64,000 nucleotides of DNA from JAJPKK01 sp963702755 (GCA_963702755.1 CAVPDZ010000011.1:1-64000), one strand, 5' to 3'. Positions 8,928-18,801 are shown, counted from the stretch's first letter. The notes: generated by a model from the letters alone, not told the origin. A program made the numbers and translations.

Positions 8928-9401
8928 TCATCGCTCCGAGCCGGGATAGGGCGCGCCGGACTTATGAAGATAGCGCGCGCCTTTCTCATCGCGGTCGAGC
9001 ATCATGTCGATGTCGGGATATTCGACGTGCTCGCGCGCGGACCGGCTGCCGATTTCGAGATAGACGGCGTCGGCGCTGCTGCGATTGATGAGGCAGTGGC
9101 CGTTCGCGACGCCCGCCTTGAAGCCGGCGGCATCGCCTGGCCGCAGCACGATCTCGCCGCCGTCTTCGCACAGCACGAGCTCGCCCTGGAGCACGTAGAT
9201 GAGTTCGTCCTCGGCGGCATGCCAATGGCGCTGCGAGGAGGCCGCGCCGGGCTTGAGCGTGGAAAGATTGACGCCGAACTGATCGAGCCCCACCGCGTTG
9301 CCGAGCCGCTTGCGGCTGCGCCCGAGCACGATCTGGCGGAACGGCTCGGGATAGCCGGTAAAGGAATTGGTCTTCAGGGCCGCGATGTCGATCTTCGGCA
9401 T
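8928..9401 (-). CDS. Cupin-domain protein
   Basis: 157 aa single-domain cupin. Motif 1 is QRHWHAAEDELIYVLQGEL and motif 2 is LRPGDAAGFKAGVANGHCLIN, with His, Glu and His positions suitable for metal binding. It begins MPKIDIAALKTNSFTGYP and has GGAGGGG directly upstream. It lies 11 bp after the thiolase stop and about 170 bp before fadJ, inside the beta-oxidation cluster, so co-transcription is likely. Substrate and role are unknown; such small cupins are often annotated as transcriptional-type cupins without DNA-binding parts. Confidence 0.85.
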   Translation of the reverse strand: MPKIDIAALKTNSFTGYPEPFRQIVLGRSRKRLGNAVGLDQFGVNLSTLKPGAASSQRHWHAAEDELIYVLQGELVLCEDGGEIVLRPGDAAGFKAGVANGHCLINRSSADAVYLEIGSRSAREHVEYPDIDMMLDRDEKGARYLHKSGAPYPGSER

Positions 9402-9412
9402 GACCCCTCCGG

Positions 9413-10621
9413 CTAGACGCGCTCGATGATCGTCGCGGTGCCCATGCCGGCGCCGATGCACAGCGTGATCAGCGCGGTCGAGAGATTGCGCCGCTCCAGC
9501 TCATCGACGGCGGTGCCGAAGATCATCGCGCCGGTCGCGCCGAGCGGATGGCCGAGCGCAATCGCTCCGCCATTGACGTTGACCTTGGCGGCGTCGAGGT
9601 CGAAGGCCTGCAGATAGCGCAGCACCACCGACGCAAACGCCTCGTTGACCTCGAACAGCTCGATGTCGGCGAGCGTCATCCCGGCCTTCTTGAGCACCTT
9701 CTTCGTCACGTCGACCGGGCCGGTCAGCATGATTGCGGGCTCGGTGCCGATATTGGCGAAGGCTTTGATGCGGGCTCGCGGCTTGAGATTGGCGCGGCGC
9801 CCGGCCTCTGCGTTGCCGATGAGCACCGCCGCGGCGCCATCGACAATGCCGGATGAATTGCCGGCGTGGTGCACGTGGTTCACCGCCTCGATCTCGGGAT
9901 GCGCCTGGACCGCGACCGCATCGAAGCCCGCGAGTTCGCCCATCTGCACGAAGGACGGCTTGAGCTGCGCCAGCGATTGCATGGTGGTGGACGGCCGCAT
10001 GTGCTCGTCTTTTGCCAAGAGCGTGATGCCGTTGCAGTCCTTCACCGGGATGACGGATTTCGCGAAGCGGCCTTCGTCCCAGGCCTTGCCGGCGCGCTGC
10101 TGGCTCTCGACCGCATAGGCGTCGACGTCGTCGCGGGAGAAGCCGTATTTCGTCGCGATCAGGTCCGCCGAAATGCCCTGCGGCAGGAAGTAGGATTTGA
10201 GTGCGATCGAAGGATCCATCGGCCAGGCGCCGCCCGATGCGCCGATGCCGACACGGCTCATGGATTCGACACCGCCGCCGATCGCCATGTCGTGCTGTCC
10301 GGACATGACCTCGGCCGCGGCAAAATTCACCGCGTCGAGGCCGGAGGCACAGAACCGGTTGATCTGCACGCCCGGCACGCCGTTGCCGTAACCGGCGCAG
10401 ATCGCAGCGACCCGCGCGATATCGCCGCCCGCTTCGCCGACCGGATCGACGCAGCCCATGACCACGTCATCGACAAGGGTCGGGTCGAGCGTATTGCGGT
10501 CCTTCAGCGTCGCGAGCGTCTGGGTCGCGAGATTGAGCGCCGTCACCTCGTGCAGCGAGCCGTCAACCTTGCCGCGGCCACGCGGGGTGCGAACGTGATC
10601 ATAGATGAATGCGTCCGGCAT
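9413..10621 (-). CDS. Acetyl-CoA acyltransferase (beta-oxidation thiolase)
   Basis: 402 aa thiolase that performs the last step of the cycle, cleaving 3-ketoacyl-CoA. The nucleophilic Cys lies in INRFCASGLDAVN near residue 90, the catalytic His in GGAIALGHPLGATGA, and the second Cys in LITLCIGAGMGTATI at the C-terminus. The start MPDAFIYDHVRTPRGRGK at 10621 fits the family; the open frame continues upstream only into the neighbouring gene in a non-coding phase. It lies between acyl-CoA dehydrogenase and the cupin, with fadJ further downstream. The pairing with fadJ suggests a FadI-like partner of a FadIJ complex, which is inference. Confidence 0.95.
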   Translation of the reverse strand: MPDAFIYDHVRTPRGRGKVDGSLHEVTALNLATQTLATLKDRNTLDPTLVDDVVMGCVDPVGEAGGDIARVAAICAGYGNGVPGVQINRFCASGLDAVNFAAAEVMSGQHDMAIGGGVESMSRVGIGASGGAWPMDPSIALKSYFLPQGISADLIATKYGFSRDDVDAYAVESQQRAGKAWDEGRFAKSVIPVKDCNGITLLAKDEHMRPSTTMQSLAQLKPSFVQMGELAGFDAVAVQAHPEIEAVNHVHHAGNSSGIVDGAAAVLIGNAEAGRRANLKPRARIKAFANIGTEPAIMLTGPVDVTKKVLKKAGMTLADIELFEVNEAFASVVLRYLQAFDLDAAKVNVNGGAIALGHPLGATGAMIFGTAVDELERRNLSTALITLCIGAGMGTATIIERV

Positions 10622-10710
10622 TTTTGATCCTGCGAATTTATCGACCGCGCCTTTCGCGTATCCTTCATATAACCACAGCCGCCTGACAATTGCAGGGCCG
10701 CCACCGCGGC

Positions 10711-12498
10711 CTAAAACATCTCCGCCGGCAGTTCCATGACGGTCGCGGCGCCGGCCTGGATGCGCGCAAGGTGCGCGGCGGTTTCCGGCAGCATGCGGTC
10801 CATGAAGAAACGCGCCGTCGTGAGCTTCGCTTTCATGCGGCCGGAAGCATCCTCGGCGAGCTTCGCGTTCGCGGCTTGTGCGATCAGGCACCACATGTAG
10901 CCGAGCGTGACGAGGCCGAAGAGGTGCATGTAGTCGGTGGCGCCGGCGCCGGCATTGTCCGGCTTGGCGAGCGCATTCTGCGCAAACCACATGGTCGCGG
11001 CCTGCAGATGGCCGACCGACTTGCCGAGCGGCTCGGTGAACGGCTTCATTGTCGGGTCGTTGGCGCGCTCCTTGATATAACCCTGCACTTCGCCAAAGAA
11101 CGACATCGCTGCTCGGCCGGCGTCCTTGCCGAGCTTGCGGCCGACGAGGTCGAGCGCCTGGATGCCGTTCGCGCCTTCGTAGATCATGGGAATGCGGGCA
11201 TCGCGCACGAACTGCTCCATGCCCCATTCCTGGATGTAGCCGTGGCCGCCGAACATCTGCTGCGCCGCAACAGCATTGGCAAAGCCGAGATCGGTCAGCA
11301 CGCCTTTGATGACAGGCGTCAACAGTCCCATATGATCGTCGGCGGCCCGGCGATCCTTTTCGTTGTCGGAGCGATGCGCGACGTCGGCACGCAGCGCCGT
11401 CCACAGCACCAGCGCACGTGCGGCCTCGTTAAAGGCGCGGATCGTCATCAGCGTGCGACGTACGTCCGGATGCACGATGATGGGATCGGCCGGCTTGTCC
11501 TTGAATGCCGGACCTGTCAGCGCGCGGCCCTGCAGGCGATCGCGCGCGTATTGGGCTGCGTTCTGATAGGCGACCTCCGAGAGCGCAAGGCCCTGCACGC
11601 CGACGCCGAGGCGCGCCTCGTTCATCATCACGAACATCGCCGGCAGGCCGCGGTTCTCTTCGCCGACCAGCCATCCCTGCGCGCCGTCATAGTTCATGAC
11701 GCAGGTGGCGTTGCCGTGGATGCCCATCTTTTCTTCGATCGAGCCGCAGGACACCGCGTTGCGGGCGCCGGGCGAGCCGTCCGTGTTCGGGAGAAGCTTC
11801 GGCACGACGAATAGCGAGAGGCCGCGCGTTCCCGCAGGCGCGCCTTCGATCCTTGCCAGCACGAGATGCACGATGTTCTCAGCAAGGTCGTGCTCGCCGG
11901 CCGAGATGAAGATCTTGGTGCCGGTGATGCGATAGCTGCCATCCTCCTGGCGCACCGCCTTGGTGCGGACGAGACCGAGGTCGGTGCCGCATTGCGGCTC
12001 GGTCAGGTTCATGGTGCCGCACCATTCGCCGGTGACGAGCTTCGGGAGGTAGAGCGCCTTTTGCTCCGCGGTGCCATGAGCGACCAGCGCGGCAATCGCG
12101 CCCTGCGCCAGCCCCGGGTACATGGCGAACGCCATGTTGGCCGATGCCAGAAACTCGTTCACCGCTTGGGTAAGCGCCATCGGCAGGCCGAGCCCGCCGA
12201 ATTCCTGGGGTACCGAGATGCCGACCCAGCCGCCGTCGACAAAGCGGCGGTAGGCGTCCTTGAAGCCGTCGGGGGTGGTAACGCTGCCGTCGTCATGGCG
12301 CCGGCAGCCTTGCCGATCGCCAATCCGGTTGAGCGGCGCCAACACCTCCTCGCAGAACTTCGCCGATTCGCCGAGGATGGCGGCGATGGCGTCCGGCGAT
12401 GCGTCGGCAAATCCCGGCAGGTTGGCGAACCGCTCGATGTGGAACACATCGTTGAGCAGGAACAGGACGTCCTCGACGGGCGCTTTATAGACGGGCAT
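10711..12498 (-). CDS. Acyl-CoA dehydrogenase (large, DmdC-like subfamily)
   Basis: 595 aa FAD-dependent acyl-CoA dehydrogenase. The N-terminus (MPVYKAPVEDVLFLLNDVF) is typical of the long subfamily that includes 3-methylmercaptopropionyl-CoA dehydrogenase DmdC and other AcdA-like enzymes. Conserved segments are MNLTEPQCGTDLGLV (FAD/substrate motif), FISAGEHDLAENIVHLVLAR, GIHGNATCVMNYDGA, the RMFGGHGYIQEWGMEQ-like helix, and IPMIYEGANGIQALDLVGRK carrying the catalytic Glu. The start has AGGAGCG upstream. It is first in the leftward beta-oxidation cluster and so probably transcribed from its own promoter. Substrate chain length cannot be told; DMSP metabolism is possible but nothing nearby supports it. 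Confidence 0.93.
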   Translation of the reverse strand: MPVYKAPVEDVLFLLNDVFHIERFANLPGFADASPDAIAAILGESAKFCEEVLAPLNRIGDRQGCRRHDDGSVTTPDGFKDAYRRFVDGGWVGISVPQEFGGLGLPMALTQAVNEFLASANMAFAMYPGLAQGAIAALVAHGTAEQKALYLPKLVTGEWCGTMNLTEPQCGTDLGLVRTKAVRQEDGSYRITGTKIFISAGEHDLAENIVHLVLARIEGAPAGTRGLSLFVVPKLLPNTDGSPGARNAVSCGSIEEKMGIHGNATCVMNYDGAQGWLVGEENRGLPAMFVMMNEARLGVGVQGLALSEVAYQNAAQYARDRLQGRALTGPAFKDKPADPIIVHPDVRRTLMTIRAFNEAARALVLWTALRADVAHRSDNEKDRRAADDHMGLLTPVIKGVLTDLGFANAVAAQQMFGGHGYIQEWGMEQFVRDARIPMIYEGANGIQALDLVGRKLGKDAGRAAMSFFGEVQGYIKERANDPTMKPFTEPLGKSVGHLQAATMWFAQNALAKPDNAGAGATDYMHLFGLVTLGYMWCLIAQAANAKLAEDASGRMKAKLTTARFFMDRMLPETAAHLARIQAGAATVMELPAEMF

Positions 12499-12843
12499 CG
12501 ATCGCTCCTTTCGGCGCCTCGGCCATACCGCAACTTCGTTGCATTTCCGGGTTCAGCCTGCACGCCACCAGCGAAAGCGGGCTGGAGAGCGTCGAGCGGG
12601 TTGCATGATGGCCATACCGCAGCCGTTTTCCGCGCGCGGCGCAAACGCCGATTTTGCAAGCAGTAAAAGGAAATACGACGGTTCACCTGCCGATGTTAAC
12701 CCACTCTTTACCCTAATCCGACGAAAGTCCGGAGCGAGCTTGCGGATCGCAAAACGGGGGTCGTGATTCGCAATTGATCGTGGGTGCGCAGGTACTTCCC
12801 ACGTACCCACGAGGTGCCTTAAGTCGCATTTGCCGGAGCTAGG
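12499..12843. other. Divergent promoter region, no gene seen
   Basis: 345 bp between the leftward beta-oxidation cluster and the rightward PodJ-like gene. Short overlapping frames are Arg-rich shadows. The right end carries a GGAGCTAGG ribosome site immediately before 12844. No RNA gene or strong palindrome was recognised. Confidence 0.6.
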
Positions 12844-15800
12844 ATGGGACGCGTGCCCTGGCACGTCAAAGGAGTTCATCCCGATGCGCGTGAGGTGGCG
12901 CGGGATGCCGCGCGCCGCTCCGGCCTCTCGGTCGGAGAGTGGCTGAACTCCCTCATCATCGACGCAGCAACAAGCGGAGACGCGGCTTCTGCAGGGCAGC
13001 AAAATCTTGCCGTCCAGCGCACTGAACCGCAATTGGACCGAGATACCGATGCCCGCTCCGCTGCATCCGCGCGGCAAGCTGACGAGCGCAGATTGTCCGG
13101 CGAACGCGCGCCGCCAAATCAAGGTTCGCGCGCCAATCCGGGCCGTCGCGATCGCGGGCAGCGCGGCCGGCAAATCGCCGACAGCATCGCCCGCATCGAG
13201 CGCCAGATCGAGGGACTGAACCGCGCCCTCGGCCCGCAGCCCTCAGATCGCAGCAGTGCGCAGACACGACCCCCTCAATCCGATGCCCGCGATCCGTCAC
13301 GACCTTACGGAATAGAAGAGGCGCTGGCGGAGATTACCGCGCGCCAACAGGCGCTCGACGAAGAAGCCATCGAGCCGCCGCCTTATCGGCAAGCTCGTGT
13401 CCAGGCACCGGCCGAGCCAGATGTTGCGCAGGGCCGGATCCGCCCAGGCGCGAGCATCGAGCCCGCCCCGGCGATCGATCAGCAGCTGCGCGACATCAAG
13501 GTGCGCATCAAAGCGCTGCAGGCACTCAACCACGCGGAGGCCGGACAGAGTTCCGTGGCATCAAACGACGCCATCGAAGATTTGCGGCGCGATCTCGCCG
13601 CGCTCGGTCGCCGGATCAACGAGGCGATGCCGCCGGGCGCCGTCGCCTCGCTCGAAGAGCAAATCCAGTCTCTGTCGCGGGAAGTGACGCGGCTCGCGCA
13701 CCCGCAACTCGATGTCGCGGCGATGACGACGCAGGTTCGCGCGCTGGCGAGCCAGATTTCGAAATTGCCGCAGCCGCCGCGCGCCGAGGAGATCGCGACG
13801 GCCTTGCGCCGCGACCTCGACGAGATCGCAGCCTCCCTCAAGGATGCGATCCCGCATCACATGGCAGCGGCGATCGAGAGCCAGTTCCACGCACTCGACG
13901 CGCGGATCGCGGAGCTTGCTTCGCCCCAACACATCAGCGAACTCGCCGGGCTGCTGCGCCATGACCTCGCCGAGATCGGGGTCGCGCTGCAAAATTCGAT
14001 GCCGCAGCACGCGATGGTAGGCCTGGAGGAGCAGGTCCACGCCCTCAACGCCCAGATCGCGCAGATCGGCGCTCCGCCCCGCACCGAAGACATCGTCCAG
14101 GCGCTTCGCCAGGAACTCGCTGATCTCGGTGCGGCGCTGCAGAACGCACAGCACCCGCCGGCGGCCGGGCTCGAGGAGCAGCTGGCGACGCTCAGTGCCC
14201 AGATCGCCCATATTTCGGCGAGCCCTCCGCCGCGGCTCGAAGATATCTCCAATGCGCTCCGCCACGACTTGATGGAAATCGGCGCGGTGCTGCACGAGGC
14301 GATGCCGACCAACGCGATCGCCGCCCTCGAGCAGGAGGTGCGCGCGCTCGGGGAACGCTTCGAGGCACGATCCGCTCATCCGGAGTATTCGGCCGAGCTC
14401 AATTCCGACATCGCCCAGGTTCGCGAGCGGCTGCAGGCGATGCCGCAAGATGGCGATGTTGCCGCGCTGCGCGAGGTGGTGAGCGAGCTGTCGCATAAAG
14501 CGGACACGATCGCTACGGAGGGCGCCGCCCACGAATTGCTCGAGCAGCTCGAACACGCGATCGCGGCGCTGCATGGCCTCGTGTCCCATGTCGCGTCGCA
14601 TGACGTGATCGACGGGCTGTCTCGCGACATCCAGGCGCTTGCCGAGCGGGTCGATCGCACGCCGGCGCACGATGCCGACGTGCTGATGACGCTCGACCGG
14701 CGCCTCGCCGAAATGGCCGACGCCATCGGGCGCAGCCGGCCGGCGGAAGCGGCGGCCGTTCCACCCGAGTTCGACGCCGTCATTCGCTCGCTCACGGAGC
14801 GCCTCGAGGCGATGCAGGTGCCGGCCGTCGATCCGGCGGCGCTCAAGGACATCGAGACGCGGATCGTCGATCTCGGCGACAAGCTCGATGCATCGCAAGC
14901 GCGGTTCGCGCGGCTCGACGGCGTCGAGCGCGGCATTGACGATCTCATGGTGCAGCTGTCCGAGCTGCGCAGCCAGAACGACAAGAAGCTCCACGCGATC
15001 CAGCAGCAACTCGTCACGTCGGCCGCGGACGCGGTGCGCGAGCCTGCCGAGGCGATCCGGCGCGACGTCGCGGCCTTGAAGGACATCCAGACCTCAGCCG
15101 ACCGCCGCACCCACGAGACGTTCGAAGCGGTCTACGGCACCATCGAGCAGGTCGTCGATCGTCTGGCGACGATTGAGGAGACCCTGCGCGAGCGCAAATC
15201 CGCGATCATCCCGCCGCGCGACATGGCGCCGCCGGCGCCGGGTCTGCGAAGCGCGGCCTCGGTCGCGCCGCCGCTCGCACCGGAGCTGCCGGTTCTTGAT
15301 CTGCCGATGCCGCCCGCAGCCGAAGCGGGTGCTGTACGTGCCGACGCAATGCGGGCTGCCGCCGCAGGCGCAAAGGTCGCCGCCGGCCAGGGCCGTCCCA
15401 TCACGCCCGATCTGCCGCCCGATGCGCCGCTCGAGCCGGGTGTCGGGTCGCGCCGCGTTCGCGTTGTCGCCAACGCGATGGATCGCATTGCCGCGTCGGA
15501 GGCTGCCAACAATGCGGCGACCATTGCCTCCGGTATCGTGACGCCGTCCTCCGTGGGCGAACGCACCTCGACGAGCGATACGTCGCCACCGGCGCGCGCG
15601 GCCTTCGTCGCGGCGGCGAGGCGCGCGGCCCAGGCGGTGGCGAACGAACAGGCCGCCGAGCACCGCCCGGACAAAGCAGCATCCGAGCCCAAGAAGGTAT
15701 CGCGCGGCCGCAAGCTGATGCGCATGTTTGCGCCGCGCCTGAAATCCCTCGCGGTCGCGATCAGCGTGATCCTGCTGGTGTTGGGCGCGCTGCGTCTCGG

Positions 15801-16890
15801 GCTCAACTTCCTGTCCGGTTCCGGCCCGACGCCAAACGGCCCGACGACGCAGACACATGAACCGGCGCCGGCCGGGTCCGCCGACCGTGCGCCACCGCCC
15901 GCGAAGCGAAGTGAGGCAAAGCAGCCCGCGACAAGCCCAAGCTCGGTCGCGGCATCTCATGACCTCGCGGTCGTCGGCGGCATCCCGACGCTGGGCTCGC
16001 CGCCGGCTTCGGGCGTCCTGCCGGATTACATGCTGCCGCCTGTTCGTCCCGGCACCGCGCGTGCATCGTCGCCGCCCTCCCCGATCGACACAACGGGGTC
16101 AATCCCGCGGTCGCTTGCGCCTGTTGCGGCTCCCGCGCCCCAGCCCGCTCCCGTACCCGCGATGACGCTGCCGACCGCTGCCGTCATGCAGGCGAACTTC
16201 AGCGGCAACGATGCTGTGCCGCCGACCATCGGCGGCAAGGCGCTCATTTCGGCCGCGGCTGCCGGCGATCCGGGCGCGAGCTTCGAGATCGCGACGCGAT
16301 ATGCCGAAGGCCGCCATGTGCCGCAGGATCTCGTCATGGCAGCGACGTGGTTCGATCGCGCCGCTCGCACCGGCATGGCGCCGGCGCAGTTCCGGCTCGG
16401 CAGCATGTATGAGAAGGGCATCGGCGTTAAGAAGGACCTTCAGGAAGCGCGCCGCCTTTATGTGGCCGCCGCCGACCAGGGCCACGCCAAAGCAATGCAC
16501 AATCTCGCCGTGATGTACGCCGAGGGCCTCGACGGCAAACCCGATTACGCGACCGCATCGCAATGGTTCCGCAAGGCGGCCGCCTACGGTGTCGTCGACA
16601 GCCAGTACAATCTCGCGATCCTGTTCGCCCGCGGCGTCGGTGTCGAGCGCGACATGGCTGAGTCCTACAAGTGGTTCGCGCTGGCGGCCAAAGGCGGCGA
16701 CAGCGACGCCGGCAAGAAGCGCGACGAGATCGCGACACGCCTTGACGCCGCGCAACTCGAAGCCGCCAAGAAGGCGGTCGAGAGCTTCACCGAACAGCAC
16801 CAGCCGGATGAAGCGACGTCGACCCGCGCGCCGTTCGGCGGCTGGGACCAGGTCGCCGCCGCCCAGTCTGCCAAGACGAAGACGCGCTGA
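12844..16890 (+). CDS. PodJ-like polarity/localisation protein with Sel1 repeats
   Basis: 1348 aa. The N-terminus (ARRSGLSVGEWLNSLIIDAA) is the conserved start of PodJ-like scaffold proteins of alphaproteobacteria. Residues about 115-770 are predicted coiled coil, including five tandem units of about 46 residues between roughly 262 and 509 (core ALRxDLxEIGxAL...AMP...LEEQVxALxxxIA). A single transmembrane helix lies at about 966-988 (AVAISVILLVLGALRLGL). A Pro/Ala linker leads to periplasmic Sel1 repeats from about 1135 (FEIATRYAEGRHVPQDLV, AMHNLAVMYAEGLDGK, QYNLAILFARGVGVERD). In Caulobacter PodJ organises a cell pole. No peptidoglycan-binding domain is seen at the end. Function here is by family architecture. 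Confidence 0.85.
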   Translation: MGRVPWHVKGVHPDAREVARDAARRSGLSVGEWLNSLIIDAATSGDAASAGQQNLAVQRTEPQLDRDTDARSAASARQADERRLSGERAPPNQGSRANPGRRDRGQRGRQIADSIARIERQIEGLNRALGPQPSDRSSAQTRPPQSDARDPSRPYGIEEALAEITARQQALDEEAIEPPPYRQARVQAPAEPDVAQGRIRPGASIEPAPAIDQQLRDIKVRIKALQALNHAEAGQSSVASNDAIEDLRRDLAALGRRINEAMPPGAVASLEEQIQSLSREVTRLAHPQLDVAAMTTQVRALASQISKLPQPPRAEEIATALRRDLDEIAASLKDAIPHHMAAAIESQFHALDARIAELASPQHISELAGLLRHDLAEIGVALQNSMPQHAMVGLEEQVHALNAQIAQIGAPPRTEDIVQALRQELADLGAALQNAQHPPAAGLEEQLATLSAQIAHISASPPPRLEDISNALRHDLMEIGAVLHEAMPTNAIAALEQEVRALGERFEARSAHPEYSAELNSDIAQVRERLQAMPQDGDVAALREVVSELSHKADTIATEGAAHELLEQLEHAIAALHGLVSHVASHDVIDGLSRDIQALAERVDRTPAHDADVLMTLDRRLAEMADAIGRSRPAEAAAVPPEFDAVIRSLTERLEAMQVPAVDPAALKDIETRIVDLGDKLDASQARFARLDGVERGIDDLMVQLSELRSQNDKKLHAIQQQLVTSAADAVREPAEAIRRDVAALKDIQTSADRRTHETFEAVYGTIEQVVDRLATIEETLRERKSAIIPPRDMAPPAPGLRSAASVAPPLAPELPVLDLPMPPAAEAGAVRADAMRAAAAGAKVAAGQGRPITPDLPPDAPLEPGVGSRRVRVVANAMDRIAASEAANNAATIASGIVTPSSVGERTSTSDTSPPARAAFVAAARRAAQAVANEQAAEHRPDKAASEPKKVSRGRKLMRMFAPRLKSLAVAISVILLVLGALRLGLNFLSGSGPTPNGPTTQTHEPAPAGSADRAPPPAKRSEAKQPATSPSSVAASHDLAVVGGIPTLGSPPASGVLPDYMLPPVRPGTARASSPPSPIDTTGSIPRSLAPVAAPAPQPAPVPAMTLPTAAVMQANFSGNDAVPPTIGGKALISAAAAGDPGASFEIATRYAEGRHVPQDLVMAATWFDRAARTGMAPAQFRLGSMYEKGIGVKKDLQEARRLYVAAADQGHAKAMHNLAVMYAEGLDGKPDYATASQWFRKAAAYGVVDSQYNLAILFARGVGVERDMAESYKWFALAAKGGDSDAGKKRDEIATRLDAAQLEAAKKAVESFTEQHQPDEATSTRAPFGGWDQVAAAQSAKTKTR

Positions 16891-17035
16891 GGCGCGGCGC
16901 GCCGTCCGTGAGCGGTCGCTCAAGATGTTCGTTTTCGTTCCGGTACAGACAAGCTCGCTAGGCTTTGTACTCAAATTCCGCTAGCGGACGGGAGCGAACA
17001 GTGATTTCAAGCTGCGAAACATCGGAGCTGGGAAC

Positions 17036-17806
17036 ATGCGCTACGACCTGACGGACTTTGAGTGGGGTTTTATCGAACCGCTTCTGCCCAAGGACCGTCG
17101 AGGGCGCAAGCCACGCAACAATCGCCGCGTTCTCAACGGCATATTTTGGATTCGCGCACCGGCGCGCCCTGGCGGGATTTGCCGGAGCGGTATGGGCCTT
17201 ATACGACCGCCTACAATCGTTTCAACCGCTGGCGCAAAGCAGGCATCTGGGATCGCCTGATGGATGGCGTCGTCAAGGCGCACGACGGCAAGGCGCAGAT
17301 GATCGACAGTTCGATTGTGCGCGTTCATCAGCACGCGGCCGGTGTCAAAAAAGAGTGGAGATCGTTGGGTGGGCCGAAGCCGAGGAGGGCTCACGACGAA
17401 AATCGACGCGCGGGTCGACGCGAAAGGCCGCCCGGTCTACCTCCTGATCTCGCCCGGTGAAGTTCATGATGTCAGCTGTGCGGAAGCTCTGCTCAACAGC
17501 CTGGAGCGGCGCGCTATCATCATCGCCGACAAAGGAGATGAGGCTGACCGAGTTCGTGCCCATATCAGGGCACAAGGTGCAATTCCGAACATTCCAAACC
17601 GCTCCAACCGAACGAAAAAGTACCGTTGGAAGAAGGCCGTCTACCGCGAGCGCAACCACGTCGAACGCTTCTTCAACAAGCTCAAACAGTTCCGACGTAT
17701 TGCCACCCGCTACGATAAGCTCGGCACCACCTTCTTCGCTTTCATCAAGATCGCGGCCGTGCAATTTGGCTGCGATCAATTAAGTCCACGACCTACTAGT
17801 TGCTGA
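17036..17806 (+). mobile_element. IS5-family transposase remnant, frame broken twice
   Basis: The transposase begins YDLTDFEWGFIEPLLPKDRR and continues in a second frame from RTGAPWRDLPERYGPYTTAY (base loss near 17152 in ATTCGCGCACC). It returns to the first frame near 17350 at an A6 run before RWVGRSRGGLTTKIDA. The DDE residues remain: MIDSSIVRVHQ, IIADKGDEADRVR and NHVERFFNKLKQFRR. About 255 codons in total is a normal length for the IS427 group, where a frameshift at an A-run can be programmed. The first break is not of that type, so the copy is probably dead. I could not find convincing terminal inverted repeats or a target duplication. Confidence 0.85.
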
Positions 17807-18444
17807 TCGGAATCAGCGCCCTTACGCGCGCATCCATGGAGCCAACATGGCCGCCTCAGATCTAACAATCCCAAGTACGATCCCGAAGAGATCGTGCGTC
17901 AGCAACGGATCAACCGAGGCGGGCGTGCGGAGCGATGGCGCTCGACGAGATAGCCGGTCCGGACCGAGAGCGCGCCTGGCGATCGTAGAGTTTCTGAAAG
18001 GCGTGTGGAAAGCGCGGTCGAGGAACCGAGGCAGTCCTGTCCCAAAGCCGGACTATGCGAGGGTTCTAGGCGTCAGGCCGGCCGCTCGATTTCCTCGTCG
18101 CGTCGCATACGAGTTCCACTTAGCTCACGTCCAATTCGGCCTTCATCATCGCCATCTTACTATCTAGACGGGATTATGTGGAGGCGGCTGAAAATAGCAG
18201 GTCACGCGACGCTTTCCAACATCCGTTTGCATATCGCTGGTTGGCCGCCGCTCCCGGACAGTGGGCCGGATTGAAGCGCCAGTGCCACCCTGGAGGCGCT
18301 GCAAAAGAAATGGCCGAATTCTTTCGAGATGTACGTGGCAAAACCGCCGCCATCGTATTGCAGCGCCGAGTACAAGCCTTTGTTGGCCGGATTGCGAAAG
18401 GCCGGCTGGAGGAAATGAGCCGCTGCGCGACCGAGGCCAAGCGT
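17807..18444. other. Gene-poor scar beside the IS remnant
   Basis: About 640 bp with lower GC and no convincing gene. The open frames at 17847-18167 (+), 18174-18473 (-) and 18178-18498 (+) have no recognisable domain or good ribosome site, and two are mirror images of each other. It probably contains degraded sequence from an earlier insertion. Confidence 0.55.
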
Positions 18445-18801
18445 CTACGCGCCTGCAAAATCTTCCATCTCATAGAGCGGCCGGATTTCGATGTCTGATG
18501 CTTCCGGCATCGGGTTCGGGCAGCGCTTCAGCCAATCGATCGCCTCGTCCAGCGAATTCACTTTCCAGATCCAGTAACCCGAGACCAGTTCGGATGTGTT
18601 GCCGAACGGGCCGTGCGTGACCGTGCGATCCTTGCCGGAAAACCTCACCCGTGCGCCCTTCGAGGTCGGACGCAGTCCGCCGCCATCCAACATGATGCCG
18701 GCCGCGATCAGTTCTTGATTGAACTTGCCCATGTCGGCGAGCAACTGCTGACTGGGCATATCGCCCGCTTCCGATTGTTTGCTCGCTTTGACGATGACCA
18801 T
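18445..18801 (-). CDS. YCII-related (DGPF-type) protein
   Basis: 118 aa YCII/DGPF-family protein. Diagnostic stretches are MVIVKASKQSEAGDMPS at the start, LADMGKFNQELIAAGIML, GARVRFSGKDRTVTHGPFG and WLKRCPNPMPEASDIEIRP. These small alpha/beta proteins are often encoded beside ECF sigma factors of the SigJ/ECF41 type. None is seen here, and downstream sequence is the IS scar, so a sigma partner may have been lost. Family members normally begin MRFMVIVKAS; here ATGCGAAGTC precedes ATGGTC, one base off that reading, so a small 5' frame error is possible. The internal ATG at 18801 is used. Confidence 0.85.
   Translation of the reverse strand: MVIVKASKQSEAGDMPSQQLLADMGKFNQELIAAGIMLDGGGLRPTSKGARVRFSGKDRTVTHGPFGNTSELVSGYWIWKVNSLDEAIDWLKRCPNPMPEASDIEIRPLYEMEDFAGA

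Noticed and set aside
9413..11404. 663-codon frame extending the thiolase upstream
   Set aside because: The extra 260 residues are a frame shadow of the acyl-CoA dehydrogenase (Arg/Gly-rich); the thiolase start at 10621 fits the family.
13561..15110. Long leftward open frames opposite the PodJ-like gene (482 and 244 codons)
   Set aside because: Antisense shadows of a GC-rich repetitive gene; composition and lack of any domain argue against coding.
17350..17360. A6 run in the IS5 transposase as a programmed frameshift site
   Set aside because: The run is at a plausible place, but the needed shift is in the opposite sense to the usual -1 event, and a second, non-slippery break exists upstream, so decay is the simpler view.
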